A stretch of DNA of 64,000 nucleotides, from positions 62,001 through 126,000 of the forward strand of contig NZ_FTOM01000007.1 in the NCBI RefSeq assembly GCF_900156695.1. The letters are read 5' to 3'. The notes under the pieces were generated by a model, which saw nothing but the letters and a program-made list of their open reading frames with translations, had not been told where the DNA came from and searched no databases. This document shows, piece after piece, positions 29,520 through 37,490 of this stretch (position 1 is the first letter of the stretch; each line of letters starts with the position of its first letter). The DNA comes from Phaeovulum vinaykumarii. Lineage in GTDB: Bacteria; Pseudomonadota; Alphaproteobacteria; Rhodobacterales; Rhodobacteraceae. The position numbers were made by a program, and so were the translations under genes.

Positions 29520-30128
29520 ATGCTGGTGTTCTGGAACCAAAGGCTCGTGCTGTTGTCGATGCCGAAAACCGGCTCGACCGCACTTTCGGTCGCGCTCGAG
29601 CCGCTGTCGGCCATCACCGTGCCGCGCCCCCCCCAACTCAAGCATACCCACGCCCAGCGCTATCACCGCTTTGTCGGGCCCTGGCTCGAGAATAGCGCCG
29701 GGGCACGGTTCGACGTGGTGGCGCTGATGCGCGAGCCGGTCGACTGGCTGGGCAGCTGGTATCGTTATCGCCAGCGCGAGGAGATCATCGGCAAGCCCAA
29801 TTCGACCGGCGGGGTCAGCTTCAACGAATTCGTCGAGGCCTATATGGCGCCGGACCGGCCGCCCTATGCCAATCTGGGCTCGCAGTTGAGCTTCGTGAAG
29901 ATGCCCGACGGGTCGATCGGGGTGGACCGGCTGTTCTGCTACGAGGACATCGGGCGATTCGTCGAATTCCTGGAGGATCGGCTGGATTTCGCCATCCATC
30001 TGCCGCGGGTCAATGTCTCGCCCGAGGGGGAGACGGCGCTGGACCCGGCGGTGCGGGCGCGGCTTGCGGCGCATTCGGCCGAGGAATTCGCGCTTTACGA
30101 GCGGGTGAAGGCGGGCGAATTGTCCTGA
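29520..30128 (+). CDS. Sulfotransferase-like protein
   Basis: A 202-residue protein resembling the sulfotransferase P-loop family, which transfers sulfate from PAPS to an acceptor. The 5'-phosphosulfate loop is LLSMPKTGSTAL (residues 11-22). The 3'-phosphate region is ALMREPVDWLGSWYRYR near 69-85, with the Arg and Ser spacing typical of these enzymes. GVSFNEFVEAY and LFCYEDIGRFVEFLE follow as in the Rhodobacteraceae versions. The protein is short compared with well-studied sulfotransferases (about 250-300 residues), so function is tentative. The acceptor could be a cell-surface polysaccharide or lipid, but nothing nearby shows this. AGGCAGGAA precedes the ATG. It sits alone between the divergent recA promoter and the converging polA. 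Confidence 0.78.
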   Translation: MLVFWNQRLVLLSMPKTGSTALSVALEPLSAITVPRPPQLKHTHAQRYHRFVGPWLENSAGARFDVVALMREPVDWLGSWYRYRQREEIIGKPNSTGGVSFNEFVEAYMAPDRPPYANLGSQLSFVKMPDGSIGVDRLFCYEDIGRFVEFLEDRLDFAIHLPRVNVSPEGETALDPAVRARLAAHSAEEFALYERVKAGELS

Positions 30129-30147
30129 GCGATCCTGCCGGGCCCCG

Positions 30148-30229
30148 CGTCGGGACGCGCAACGGGCCCACCGTCGGGACGCGCGGGAGGGGGAGCCGGC
30201 CTTCGGGGCATCGAGCCCCGATGTCCGGC
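30148..30229. repeat. Short direct repeat and nested hairpin between converging genes
   Basis: A 13-base unit beginning CGTCGGGAC occurs at 30148-30160 and 30172-30184. Just after it, CGGGGC/GCCCCG (30204-30220) lies inside an outer GCCGG/CCGGC pairing (30195-30229), forming a two-tier hairpin. It may terminate the sulfotransferase and polA transcripts, although no T-run accompanies it. Confidence 0.5.
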
Positions 30230-30307
30230 GCGCCCCCGTTCCGGGGCCGCCGCCCCGCCCGAACGTCGTGCCCTGTCAACGCCCCCCGAGGCCCGCCCCG
30301 AGCGGGG

Positions 30308-33157
30308 TCAATGCGCCTCGGCCCAATTGGCGCCCTGCCCCGCATCGACGACCAGCGGCACCGACAGCTTCACCGCCGGTTCGGCCGCCGTTTCCATGAC
30401 GCCGCGCGCCCGCGCGATCAGATCGTCGACCGCGCTTTCGGCGACCTCGAAGACCAGTTCGTCATGCACCTGGAGGAGCATCTTCGCCTCGAGCCCCGCG
30501 ATCGCCGCGGGCATGCGCACCATCGCCCGGCGGATGATGTCGGCCGCCGCCCCCTGGATCGGGGCGTTGATCGCGGCGCGGCGGGCAAAGCTTGCCGCCG
30601 GACCCTTGGCGCGGATCTCGGGCGTGTGGATGCGCCGCCCGAAGATCGTGCGCACGCACAGGTTTTCACGCGCGTAGGCGATCGTGTCATCCATGTAGGT
30701 GCGGATGCCGGGGAAGCGCTCGAAATAGCGGTCGATGAAGCCCTGGGCCTCGGCGCGGGGAATGCGCAGGTTGCGCGCAAGGCCAAAGCCCGAGATGCCG
30801 TAGATCACCCCGAAGTTGATCGCCTTGGCCTGGCGGCGGATCATCGGGTCCATGCCCTCGATCGGGACGCCGAACATCTCCGAGGCGGTCAGGGCGTGGA
30901 TGTCGATGCCCTGGCGGAAGGCCTCCTTCAGCTCGGGGATATCGGCCACATGGGCCAGGATGCGCAGCTCGATCTGCGAATAGTCGAGGCTGACGATCCG
31001 CATCCCCGGCCCGGCGACGAAGGCCTCGCGGATGCGGCGGCCTTCCTCGCTGCGCACGGGGATGTTCTGGAGGTTCGGATCGGTCGAGGCCAGCCGCCCG
31101 GTATTGGCCCCGGCAATGACATAGGAGGTGTGGACCCGCCCGGTCTCGGGGTTCACATGGGTCTGGAGCGCATCGGTATAGGTCGACTTGAGCTTGGCGA
31201 TCTGGCGCCAGTCGAGCACCCGCGCGGGCAGCTCATGCCCCTCGGCGGCCAGATCCTCGAGCACTTCGGCCCCCGTCCCCCAGGCGCCGGTCTTGCCCTT
31301 CTGCCCGCCCGGCAGGCCCATCCGGTCGAACAGGATCTCGCCCAACTGCTTGGGGCTGGCCACGTTGAAGGGCGCGCCCGCCAGGTCGTGGATCTCGGCT
31401 TCGAGCGCCGCCATCTTCTGCGCGAAGACATTGGACATGCGCGCCAGCGTGCCGGTATCGAGCGCCACCCCCGCCATTTCCATATCGGCCAGGACCGGCA
31501 CCAGCGGGCGTTCCAGCGTCTCGTAGACCGTCGCGACCTGTTCGCGCGCCAGCAGATGGCGGAAGGCCAGCCACAGCCGCAACGTGACATCGGCATCCTC
31601 GGCGGCATAGCGCGTGGCCTCGGCCAGCGGCACCCGATCGAAGGTGATGGCCGATTTCCCCGAACCCAGAAGCGACTTGATCGGGATCGGAACGTGATCG
31701 AGGTACCGTTCGGACAGCGCGTCCATGCCATGCCCGTGCAGCCCCGCATGCAGCGCATAGGACATCAGCATGGTGTCGTCGAAGGCGCAGAGGCGAATGC
31801 CATGACGGGCCAGGATCTTGAGATCATACTTGAGGTTCTGCCCGATCTTGAGGACGGCCTCGTCCTCGAGCAGGGGTTTCAGCGCCGCCAGCGCCGCCTC
31901 GAGCGGGATCTGGCCGGGAACCAGGGCGGGCGTCTGCTCGAAGAGATCCTCGCCCCCCGCGCGATGGCCCAGCGGCACATAGGCCGCCACATTGGGCGCC
32001 AGCGCCAGCGACACGCCGACCAGATCGGCCTGCATCTCGTCGAGGCTGGTGGTTTCGGTATCGACCGCCAGATAGCCCTGCGCCCGCGCCCGCGCGATCC
32101 ACTCCTCGAGCGTCTCGAGGCTGTCGATGCGCAGATAACCTTCCGGGTCGGGGGGCGGCAGGGGCGCGCCGCCCGCGCGCTCGGAGGCGGCTTCGGGCGC
32201 GGCGGCGGTGTCGGCGGGGGCGGTGTTGGCCGGGGCGGGCGGCGCCGGGGGGGTCACGCCGTATTTGTCGGCCGCGCGCTTGGTCAGCGTGCGGAATTCC
32301 ATCTGCGACAGAAAGGCGATCAGGGCCTCGGGGTCGGGCTCGCGCACCTCCAGATCGTCCAGCCCCACCGACAGCGGCGCGTGATCGTCCAACAGAACCA
32401 GACGGCGCGACATGCGGATCTGATCGGCGTGTTCGATCAGGGTCTGGCGACGCTTGGGCTGGGGCACCTCGGCGGCGCGTTCCAGAAGCGTGTCGAGATC
32501 GCCATATTCGCCGATCAGAAGCGCCGCGGTCTTGATCCCGATCCCCGGCGCGCCGGGCACGTTGTCGACCGAATCCCCCGCCAGCGCCTGCACATCGACC
32601 ACGCGATCGGGACCGACGCCGAACTTGGCGCGCACCTCGTCGGGGCCGATGCGCAGGTTCTTCATCGCGTCGAGCATCTCGACCCCGCCGCCGACCAGCT
32701 GCATCAGATCCTTGTCCGACGAGATGATGGTGACGCGGCCGCCGGCCTCGCGCGCCTGGCGGGCCAGCGTGGCGATGATGTCATCGGCCTCGAAGCCCTC
32801 TTCCTCCAGGCAGGCGATGTTGAAGGCCCGCGTGGCCTCGCGCGTCAGGGGGAATTGCGGGCGCAGATCCTCGGGCGGCTCGGGGCGGTTGGCCTTGTAA
32901 TCGGGGAAGATCTGGTTGCGGAAGGTCTTGGAGGAATGATCGAAGACCACCGCGGCATGGGTGGGGGCATCGGCGCCGCCGGCATCCTCGATATATTTGA
33001 AGATCATGTTGGCAAAGCCCGAGACCGCGCCCACCGGCAGGCCGTCGGATTTGCGCGTCAGCGGCGGCAGCGCGTGATAGGCGCGAAAGATGAAGGCCGA
33101 GCCGTCGATCAGATGCAGATGGCAGCCCTTGCCGAAACCCGATCCCATGCGCGTCAT
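30308..33157 (-). CDS. polA: DNA polymerase I
   Basis: Repair and Okazaki-fragment processing polymerase of 949 residues with all three domains. The N-terminal 5'-3' exonuclease begins HLHLIDGSAFIFRAYHALPP and includes VVFDHSSKTFRNQIFPDYKANR and LQAREAG-like metal-binding segments. The 3'-5' exonuclease is recognisable from LAVDTETTSLDEMQADLVGVS and AEDADVTLRLW, so proofreading residues seem kept. The polymerase has motif A SLDYSQIELRILAHVA, motif B RRQAKAINFGVIYGISGFG and motif C LLQVHDELVFEV. An Ala/Pro-rich linker (PAPANTAPADTAAAPEAA) separates the first two domains. Two ATGs three codons apart could start it; the first directly follows a G-rich site. The upstream DNA holds an exact tandem repeat. 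Confidence 0.95.
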   Translation of the reverse strand: MTRMGSGFGKGCHLHLIDGSAFIFRAYHALPPLTRKSDGLPVGAVSGFANMIFKYIEDAGGADAPTHAAVVFDHSSKTFRNQIFPDYKANRPEPPEDLRPQFPLTREATRAFNIACLEEEGFEADDIIATLARQAREAGGRVTIISSDKDLMQLVGGGVEMLDAMKNLRIGPDEVRAKFGVGPDRVVDVQALAGDSVDNVPGAPGIGIKTAALLIGEYGDLDTLLERAAEVPQPKRRQTLIEHADQIRMSRRLVLLDDHAPLSVGLDDLEVREPDPEALIAFLSQMEFRTLTKRAADKYGVTPPAPPAPANTAPADTAAAPEAASERAGGAPLPPPDPEGYLRIDSLETLEEWIARARAQGYLAVDTETTSLDEMQADLVGVSLALAPNVAAYVPLGHRAGGEDLFEQTPALVPGQIPLEAALAALKPLLEDEAVLKIGQNLKYDLKILARHGIRLCAFDDTMLMSYALHAGLHGHGMDALSERYLDHVPIPIKSLLGSGKSAITFDRVPLAEATRYAAEDADVTLRLWLAFRHLLAREQVATVYETLERPLVPVLADMEMAGVALDTGTLARMSNVFAQKMAALEAEIHDLAGAPFNVASPKQLGEILFDRMGLPGGQKGKTGAWGTGAEVLEDLAAEGHELPARVLDWRQIAKLKSTYTDALQTHVNPETGRVHTSYVIAGANTGRLASTDPNLQNIPVRSEEGRRIREAFVAGPGMRIVSLDYSQIELRILAHVADIPELKEAFRQGIDIHALTASEMFGVPIEGMDPMIRRQAKAINFGVIYGISGFGLARNLRIPRAEAQGFIDRYFERFPGIRTYMDDTIAYARENLCVRTIFGRRIHTPEIRAKGPAASFARRAAINAPIQGAAADIIRRAMVRMPAAIAGLEAKMLLQVHDELVFEVAESAVDDLIARARGVMETAAEPAVKLSVPLVVDAGQGANWAEAH

Positions 33158-33235
33158 CCCCCGTTCCGGTGTGCGTTGCTGTGCTGTGCTGTGGTGTGGT
33201 GTGCCACGTTCAGGCGCCCGCGGCCAGCATTCGTC

Positions 33236-33285
33236 CCTGTCTCTTGCGCGATCCCGCGCGCCTGTCTCTTGCGCGATCCCGCGCG
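33236..33285. repeat. Perfect tandem duplication of a 25-base unit upstream of polA
   Basis: Two identical, directly abutting 25-base copies occupy 33236-33260 and 33261-33285. Each contains TCTCTTGCGCGATC followed by CCGCGCG and so carries an internal palindrome (GCGCGATCCCGCGC). Nearby at 33175-33203 is a simple GCTGT/GGTGT run. The whole 200-base gap shows no coding frame I trust. Confidence 0.9.
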
Positions 33286-33359
33286 GGCGCACGGACGCGC
33301 GCAGCCCGATCGGACCGCGCGCAAAAGGGCCGGCATGTGGTGAGAGAGAGGGGGCGCCC

Positions 33360-33578
33360 TCAGTGGCCGGAGGCGGCCGCCCGGTCGATCTCGTAGCGGG
33401 CGTCGCAATAGGGGCATTCGACAAAGCCCGTATCCTGCGGGATCGTCAGCCAGACCCGCGGATGGCCCAGCGCGCCCTGCCCGCCGTCGCAGGCCACCTT
33501 CCAGGTGGTGACGACGCGCGTCTCGGGCGCGGGCGGCACGGCAGAGGAGGTGGACGCGGCGTGCGGCGTGGCGGTCAT
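33360..33578 (-). CDS. Zinc-finger (CHCC, NDUFS6-like) small protein
   Basis: A 72-residue protein with the CHCC zinc-finger pattern: Cys30, His39, Cys55 and Cys58 in [20 protein letters not shown] and [14 protein letters not shown]. This pattern defines the family of the mitochondrial complex I accessory subunit NDUFS6, which has alphaproteobacterial homologues, so a role in complex I assembly or stability is the best guess. The N-terminal 20 residues are low-complexity. The ATG giving MTATPHAA is preferred although GAGGG lies rather far upstream; a TTG twelve codons earlier is possible. No nuo genes are in the window. It lies between polA and an FAD monooxygenase gene on the same strand. 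Confidence 0.82.
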   Translation of the reverse strand: MTATPHAASTSSAVPPAPETRVVTTWKVACDGGQGALGHPRVWLTIPQDTGFVECPYCDARYEIDRAAASGH

Positions 33579-33653
33579 GTCGGAAAATCCCTCGGCTGGA
33601 ACGAACTGCGACAACTTATCCCCGCCGCGCCCTGTCGTGCAAGCGGGTCACGG

Positions 33654-34835
33654 TCACGGAAACCGGCCCGGCAGGGGCGCAGGCGCGGTGACGTCATGGG
33701 TATAGACCCAGTCAAAGCGCCCCAGAAGCTGGTTCGGCGCCACCACGGCGGCGGTGCGCAAGGCGGCATGGGCCACCCGACGCGCCATCCCCGACAGATG
33801 GTAATTGCGCGCATTGCGATTGGCGGCCTCGACCAGCGCGCGGCAGCGCGGCGCGCGCGCGTTCTGATAGGCCGTCAGCGCCGCGGCGTCGGTGTCATAG
33901 CGCGCCAGGCAATCGGCCATCACCCAGGCATCCTCGAGCGCCATGACCGCGCCCTGCGCCAGGAAGGGCAGCGTGGGATGGGCCGCATCGCCCAGGATCG
34001 CCATGCCCTCGCCATGCCAGCGCGCCGCCACCGCGTGCCGGAACAGCCCCCACAGCCAGGGCTCGTCCATCTGCTCAAGCCAGCCCTGAACCCGCGGGCA
34101 AAAGCCGCGGAAAGCATCGCGCAGATGGGCCGGATCGTCGCGCAGATACCAGCTTTCCTCGACCCAGCGGCGGCGCTCCTCGATGGCCACGACATTGCGC
34201 AGCCCGTGGCCCAGCGGATAGCTGACCAGATGCCGTCCGGGGCCCACATAGACCTGCGGCACGGCCGGGGCGTTGTCCTCGACCGGGATGACGCCGCGCC
34301 AGGCCACCTGATGGGTGAAGAAGGGCGCATGCGGACCATTGAGCGCAACACGCACGCGCGAATGCAGCCCATCCGCGCCGATCAGCAGGTCGGGGCTTTC
34401 CTCGCGGCCGTCTTCGGTCCGCAGGACAGGACGGCCGTCGCGGGTGTCGACCCCGGCGATCTTGGTGCGCAGCCGGACCGAGACACCGGCTTCGGCGGCG
34501 CCCGTGGCCAGCAGGTCGATCAGCCGCGCGCGATGCAGAAGCCGGAATTCGCCGCGCCGCGCCAGGTCCAGCCGCGCCAGGATGGCGCCGGTTTCACCTT
34601 CGCGGATCTCGACGCCATCGGCCTCGGGGCCGGCCTCGGCCAGCGCGTCGCCCAGGCCCAGCGCATGCAGCACCCGCGCGCCGTTGGGCGAGATCTGGAG
34701 CCCCGCCCCCACCTCGCGGATGGCATCGGCTTGTTCGAGGATGTCCACCTCGGCCCCGCGCAATGCCAGCGCGCGACCCAGCGCCAGCCCGGCCACACCG
34801 GCGCCGACGATCGTCACCTTGCGGGACTTCAGCAT
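33654..34835 (-). CDS. FAD-dependent aromatic monooxygenase (salicylate-hydroxylase type)
   Basis: Class A flavoprotein monooxygenase of 393 residues that would hydroxylate an aromatic ring with NAD(P)H and oxygen. The FAD motif [17 protein letters not shown] is at residues 7-23. The DG motif region LLIGADGLHSRVR is near 155 and the GD motif GEGMAILGDAAHPTLPFLAQGAVMALEDA near 278-306. GVIPVEDNAPAVPQVYVGPGRHLVSYPLG lies between. Best guesses are salicylate or 3-hydroxybenzoate hydroxylase-like activity, but the substrate is unassigned and no ring-cleavage gene lies nearby. The ATG follows AGGGGG; the frame extends upstream across dksA without support. dksA ends about 35 bases before the start, so the two may be cotranscribed. 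Confidence 0.87.
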   Translation of the reverse strand: MLKSRKVTIVGAGVAGLALGRALALRGAEVDILEQADAIREVGAGLQISPNGARVLHALGLGDALAEAGPEADGVEIREGETGAILARLDLARRGEFRLLHRARLIDLLATGAAEAGVSVRLRTKIAGVDTRDGRPVLRTEDGREESPDLLIGADGLHSRVRVALNGPHAPFFTHQVAWRGVIPVEDNAPAVPQVYVGPGRHLVSYPLGHGLRNVVAIEERRRWVEESWYLRDDPAHLRDAFRGFCPRVQGWLEQMDEPWLWGLFRHAVAARWHGEGMAILGDAAHPTLPFLAQGAVMALEDAWVMADCLARYDTDAAALTAYQNARAPRCRALVEAANRNARNYHLSGMARRVAHAALRTAAVVAPNQLLGRFDWVYTHDVTAPAPLPGRFP

Positions 34836-34870
34836 GTGCGCCCCCTTGTTCTGGTCTTGCTCCGCGGCGC

Positions 34871-35293
34871 TCAGTCGTCGCGGTGCACACGCTCGCGGCG
34901 TTCGTGGCGCTCCTGCGCCTCGAGCGTCATCGTGGCGATCGGCCGGGCGTCCAGACGGCGCAGGCTGATCGGCTCGCCGGTCATCTCGCAATAGCCGTAT
35001 TCGCCGTTGTCGATGCGGCGCAGCGCCGAGTCGATCTTGGCCACCAGCTTGCGCTGCCGGTCCCGCGTCCGCAATTCCAGCGCACGGTCGGTTTCCTCGC
35101 TGGCGCGGTCGGCCAGGTCGGGGACGTTGCGCGCCGATTCCGCCAGCCCCTCCAGCGTCTCGGCCGATTGCTCCAGAAGTTCGTGCTTCCACGCGATCAG
35201 CTTGCGCCGGAAATATTCGAGCTGCCGGTCGTTCATGAACGGCTCGTCCTCGGCGGGGCGGTAATCGTCGGGAAGAAACACCTCGGGCTTCAT
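34871..35293 (-). CDS. dksA: RNA polymerase-binding protein DksA, cysteine-poor form
   Basis: Transcription regulator that enters the RNA polymerase secondary channel and, with ppGpp, adjusts rRNA and amino-acid promoters. The 140-residue chain has the coiled coil (about 22-95) with the acidic tip DLADRA, in which Asp59 and Asp62 match the essential tip aspartates. The C-terminal globular region keeps only one of the four zinc cysteines: Cys102 is present, while the other three positions are Thr105, Thr123 and Ala126. It therefore should not bind zinc in the normal way, like the DksA2 type. A GGAGG site precedes the ATG. It is divergent from the moxR gene. Confidence 0.93.
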   Translation of the reverse strand: MKPEVFLPDDYRPAEDEPFMNDRQLEYFRRKLIAWKHELLEQSAETLEGLAESARNVPDLADRASEETDRALELRTRDRQRKLVAKIDSALRRIDNGEYGYCEMTGEPISLRRLDARPIATMTLEAQERHERRERVHRDD

Positions 35294-35542
35294 CTCACAT
35301 CCCTCCACAGGGCCGATGCAGCAGCGAAACACGAACGCGCGCCATCGACGTCTTCGGCGCTCCCATACAAGATGAAGGATAGGTTGTCACGCCCAATTGC
35401 GTTGGCACGGCATGGGCTTGGTTGCCGGCACGCTTGATGCGCAAGAGGGCCGCCGCTAGTCTCGCACAGGCAGCACGGATGCCCGCAAGACGGGCGAACT
35501 GTCGATGCCGGGGCTGTTTTCGCAGGGGGAAAGAGGCGCAAG

Positions 35543-36421
35543 ATGACGGCAGCAGGAACAGGGGCGCGCGGCTTCGGGTCAACCGCGGATTACGTGGCCT
35601 CCGACGGGTTGGCCGAGGCCGTGAACGCGGCCGTCGCACTGGAACGGCCGCTTCTGGTCAAGGGCGAACCCGGCACCGGCAAGACCGAGCTGGCCCGCCA
35701 GGTGGCACAGAGCCTGGGGCTGCCGATCGTCGAATGGGTGGTGAAATCGACCACCCGCGCCCAGCAGGGGCTTTACGAATACGACGCCGTCTCGCGGCTG
35801 CGCGACAGCCAGCTGGGCGATGCGCGGGTGTCGGACGTGTCGAACTATATCCGCCGCGGCAAGCTCTGGCAGGCCTTCGCCGCCGAGACCCGGACCGTCC
35901 TTCTGATCGACGAGATCGACAAGGCCGACATCGAATTCCCCAACGACCTGTTGCAGGAACTCGACCGGATGGAATTCCACGTCTACGAGACCGGCGAGAC
36001 CATCCGCGCCCGCCACCGCCCGGTGATCGTCATCACCTCGAACAACGAGAAGGAATTGCCCGACGCCTTCCTGCGGCGCTGTTTCTTCCACTACATCCGC
36101 TTCCCCGATGCCGAGATGCTGCGCGCCATCGTCGAGGTGCATCATCCGGGGCTGCGCCAGGATCTGACCGAGGCCGCGCTCGAGGTGTTCTTCGGGCTGC
36201 GCGAGACGCCCGGCCTGAAGAAGAAGCCCTCGACCTCGGAGCTGCTCGACTGGCTGCGGCTGCTGGCGGCGGCGGATCTGCCGGCGGGGGCGCTGCGCCC
36301 GACCGAAGGGCCGCAGGGCGCCGGCGCCGGGCTGCCGCCGCTTTACGGTGCGCTTCTCAAGAACGAGCAGGACATCGCCACGGTCGAGCGTCTGGCCGCG
36401 CTGGCCCGGATGCGCCGCTGA
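35543..36421 (+). CDS. MoxR family AAA+ ATPase
   Basis: AAA+ chaperone-like ATPase of 292 residues. Walker A is GEPGTGKTEL (residues 41-50), Walker B VLLIDEIDKAD (119-129), sensor 1 IVITSNNEKELPDAFLRRCFF near 165-185 and a sensor-2-like STSELLDWLRLL near 226. MoxR proteins help mature metal enzymes or respond to stress together with a VWA-domain protein, normally encoded next door. The protein looks intact. No VWA gene follows here; the next reading is a broken CoA-transferase gene. The ATG has AGAGG eight bases upstream. Which client it serves cannot be told. Confidence 0.88.
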   Translation: MTAAGTGARGFGSTADYVASDGLAEAVNAAVALERPLLVKGEPGTGKTELARQVAQSLGLPIVEWVVKSTTRAQQGLYEYDAVSRLRDSQLGDARVSDVSNYIRRGKLWQAFAAETRTVLLIDEIDKADIEFPNDLLQELDRMEFHVYETGETIRARHRPVIVITSNNEKELPDAFLRRCFFHYIRFPDAEMLRAIVEVHHPGLRQDLTEAALEVFFGLRETPGLKKKPSTSELLDWLRLLAAADLPAGALRPTEGPQGAGAGLPPLYGALLKNEQDIATVERLAALARMRR

Positions 36422-36560
36422 CGCCCCCGGCGTCGGAAATTGTCATTTTCCAACATTCCGGCGCTTGTCTTCTTGCAACATTTTCGCGGCCCCGGCGGGC
36501 CGTTTCTGCCGCCAGAACAGACCTTTTGCGACATTCCGGCCCTGACGACGGGAAATCCCC

Positions 36561-37416
36561 ATGCCCCCGCCTCTGCCCCTTGACGGAATGACCGTGATCG
36601 ACCTGCCCCATGTGCTGGCCGGGCCTTTCTGCTCGACCGAGCTGATGGAGCTGGGCGCAAAGGTCATCAAGGTCGAGAAGCCCGGCGCGGGCGACAACAC
36701 CCGCGCCGTCCCGCCCATCGCGGCGTCATGTCGACCACCGGCGAGGAAAACCGCGACCCGGTGCGCGTGGGCGCCTCGATCGGGGACATCATCGCGGGGA
36801 TGTATCTGATGCAAGGCGTGCTGGCGGCGCTGATCGCGCGTGACCGGACCGGGCGCGGACAGAAGATCGACGTGGCCATTCTCGAACATGCGCGTGGCGC
36901 TGACCACCGCGACCGGAACCGCCCCCCGCCCCACGGGCGCGCGCCACCCCTCGCCCCCCCTTCGAGACCTTCCACGCCGAGGACGGGCTGTTCGTCATCG
37001 CCGCGGGCAACGACATCTTGTTTTCCAAGCTCTGCCGCGCGCTGGATCTGGGGCCGCTGGCGCAAGACCCGCGCTTTGCCACCAACCCCGCCCGCTGCGA
37101 GAACCACCGCCTGCTGAAGCGGCTGATCGAGACGGTCACCCTGACCCGGCCGCGCGCGCACTGGATCCCGCGTCTGGAGGCGGCGGGCGTGCCCACCGGC
37201 CCGATCCAGGACATGACCGAAGCGCTGGTCGATCCCCAGCTTCTGGCGCGGCGGAGGGTCAAGGATATCGACGCCGTGGACGGCCGCCCCGCCTTTCGCT
37301 GCGCGGGCTTTCCGATCAAGATGTCGGGGCTGCCCGAGACCGAAAGGCGGCCGCCGGCGCCGCTTCTGGATGGGGACCGCGCCGAAATCCTGGCGTGGTT
37401 GGACGAATCGGACTGA
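36561..37416 (+). pseudogene. Decayed CaiB/BaiF family CoA-transferase
   Basis: Remains of a type III acyl-CoA transferase. The N-terminus is normal ([40 protein letters not shown]), then about 90-100 codons are missing at about 36715. The sequence resumes in another frame with [28 protein letters not shown] and QKIDVAILEHAR. Two more frame changes, near 36893 and 36957, lead to ALTTATGTAPRPTGARHPS and then FETFHAEDGLFVIAAGNDILFSKL, through to the normal end. About 285 codons remain of the roughly 385-400 expected. The missing part includes the region that carries the catalytic Asp in this family, so even with frame correction the product should be inactive. Flanking genes look intact. Confidence 0.88.
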
Positions 37417-37490
37417 GAGCGCCGCTTTCTGCCCTCGACCGGGGCGGCGGGCGGGCTAGATGCGCGGCACGGGGTTCGGCGGAGCAAGCG

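Noticed and set aside
30221-33343. Plus-strand open frame of about 1040 codons
   Set aside because: It is the antisense of polA and has no recognisable domains; polA shows all polymerase motifs.
36561-36809. Short separate gene of 82 codons
   Set aside because: It is the N-terminal piece of the broken CoA-transferase; after about residue 50 it reads out of frame.
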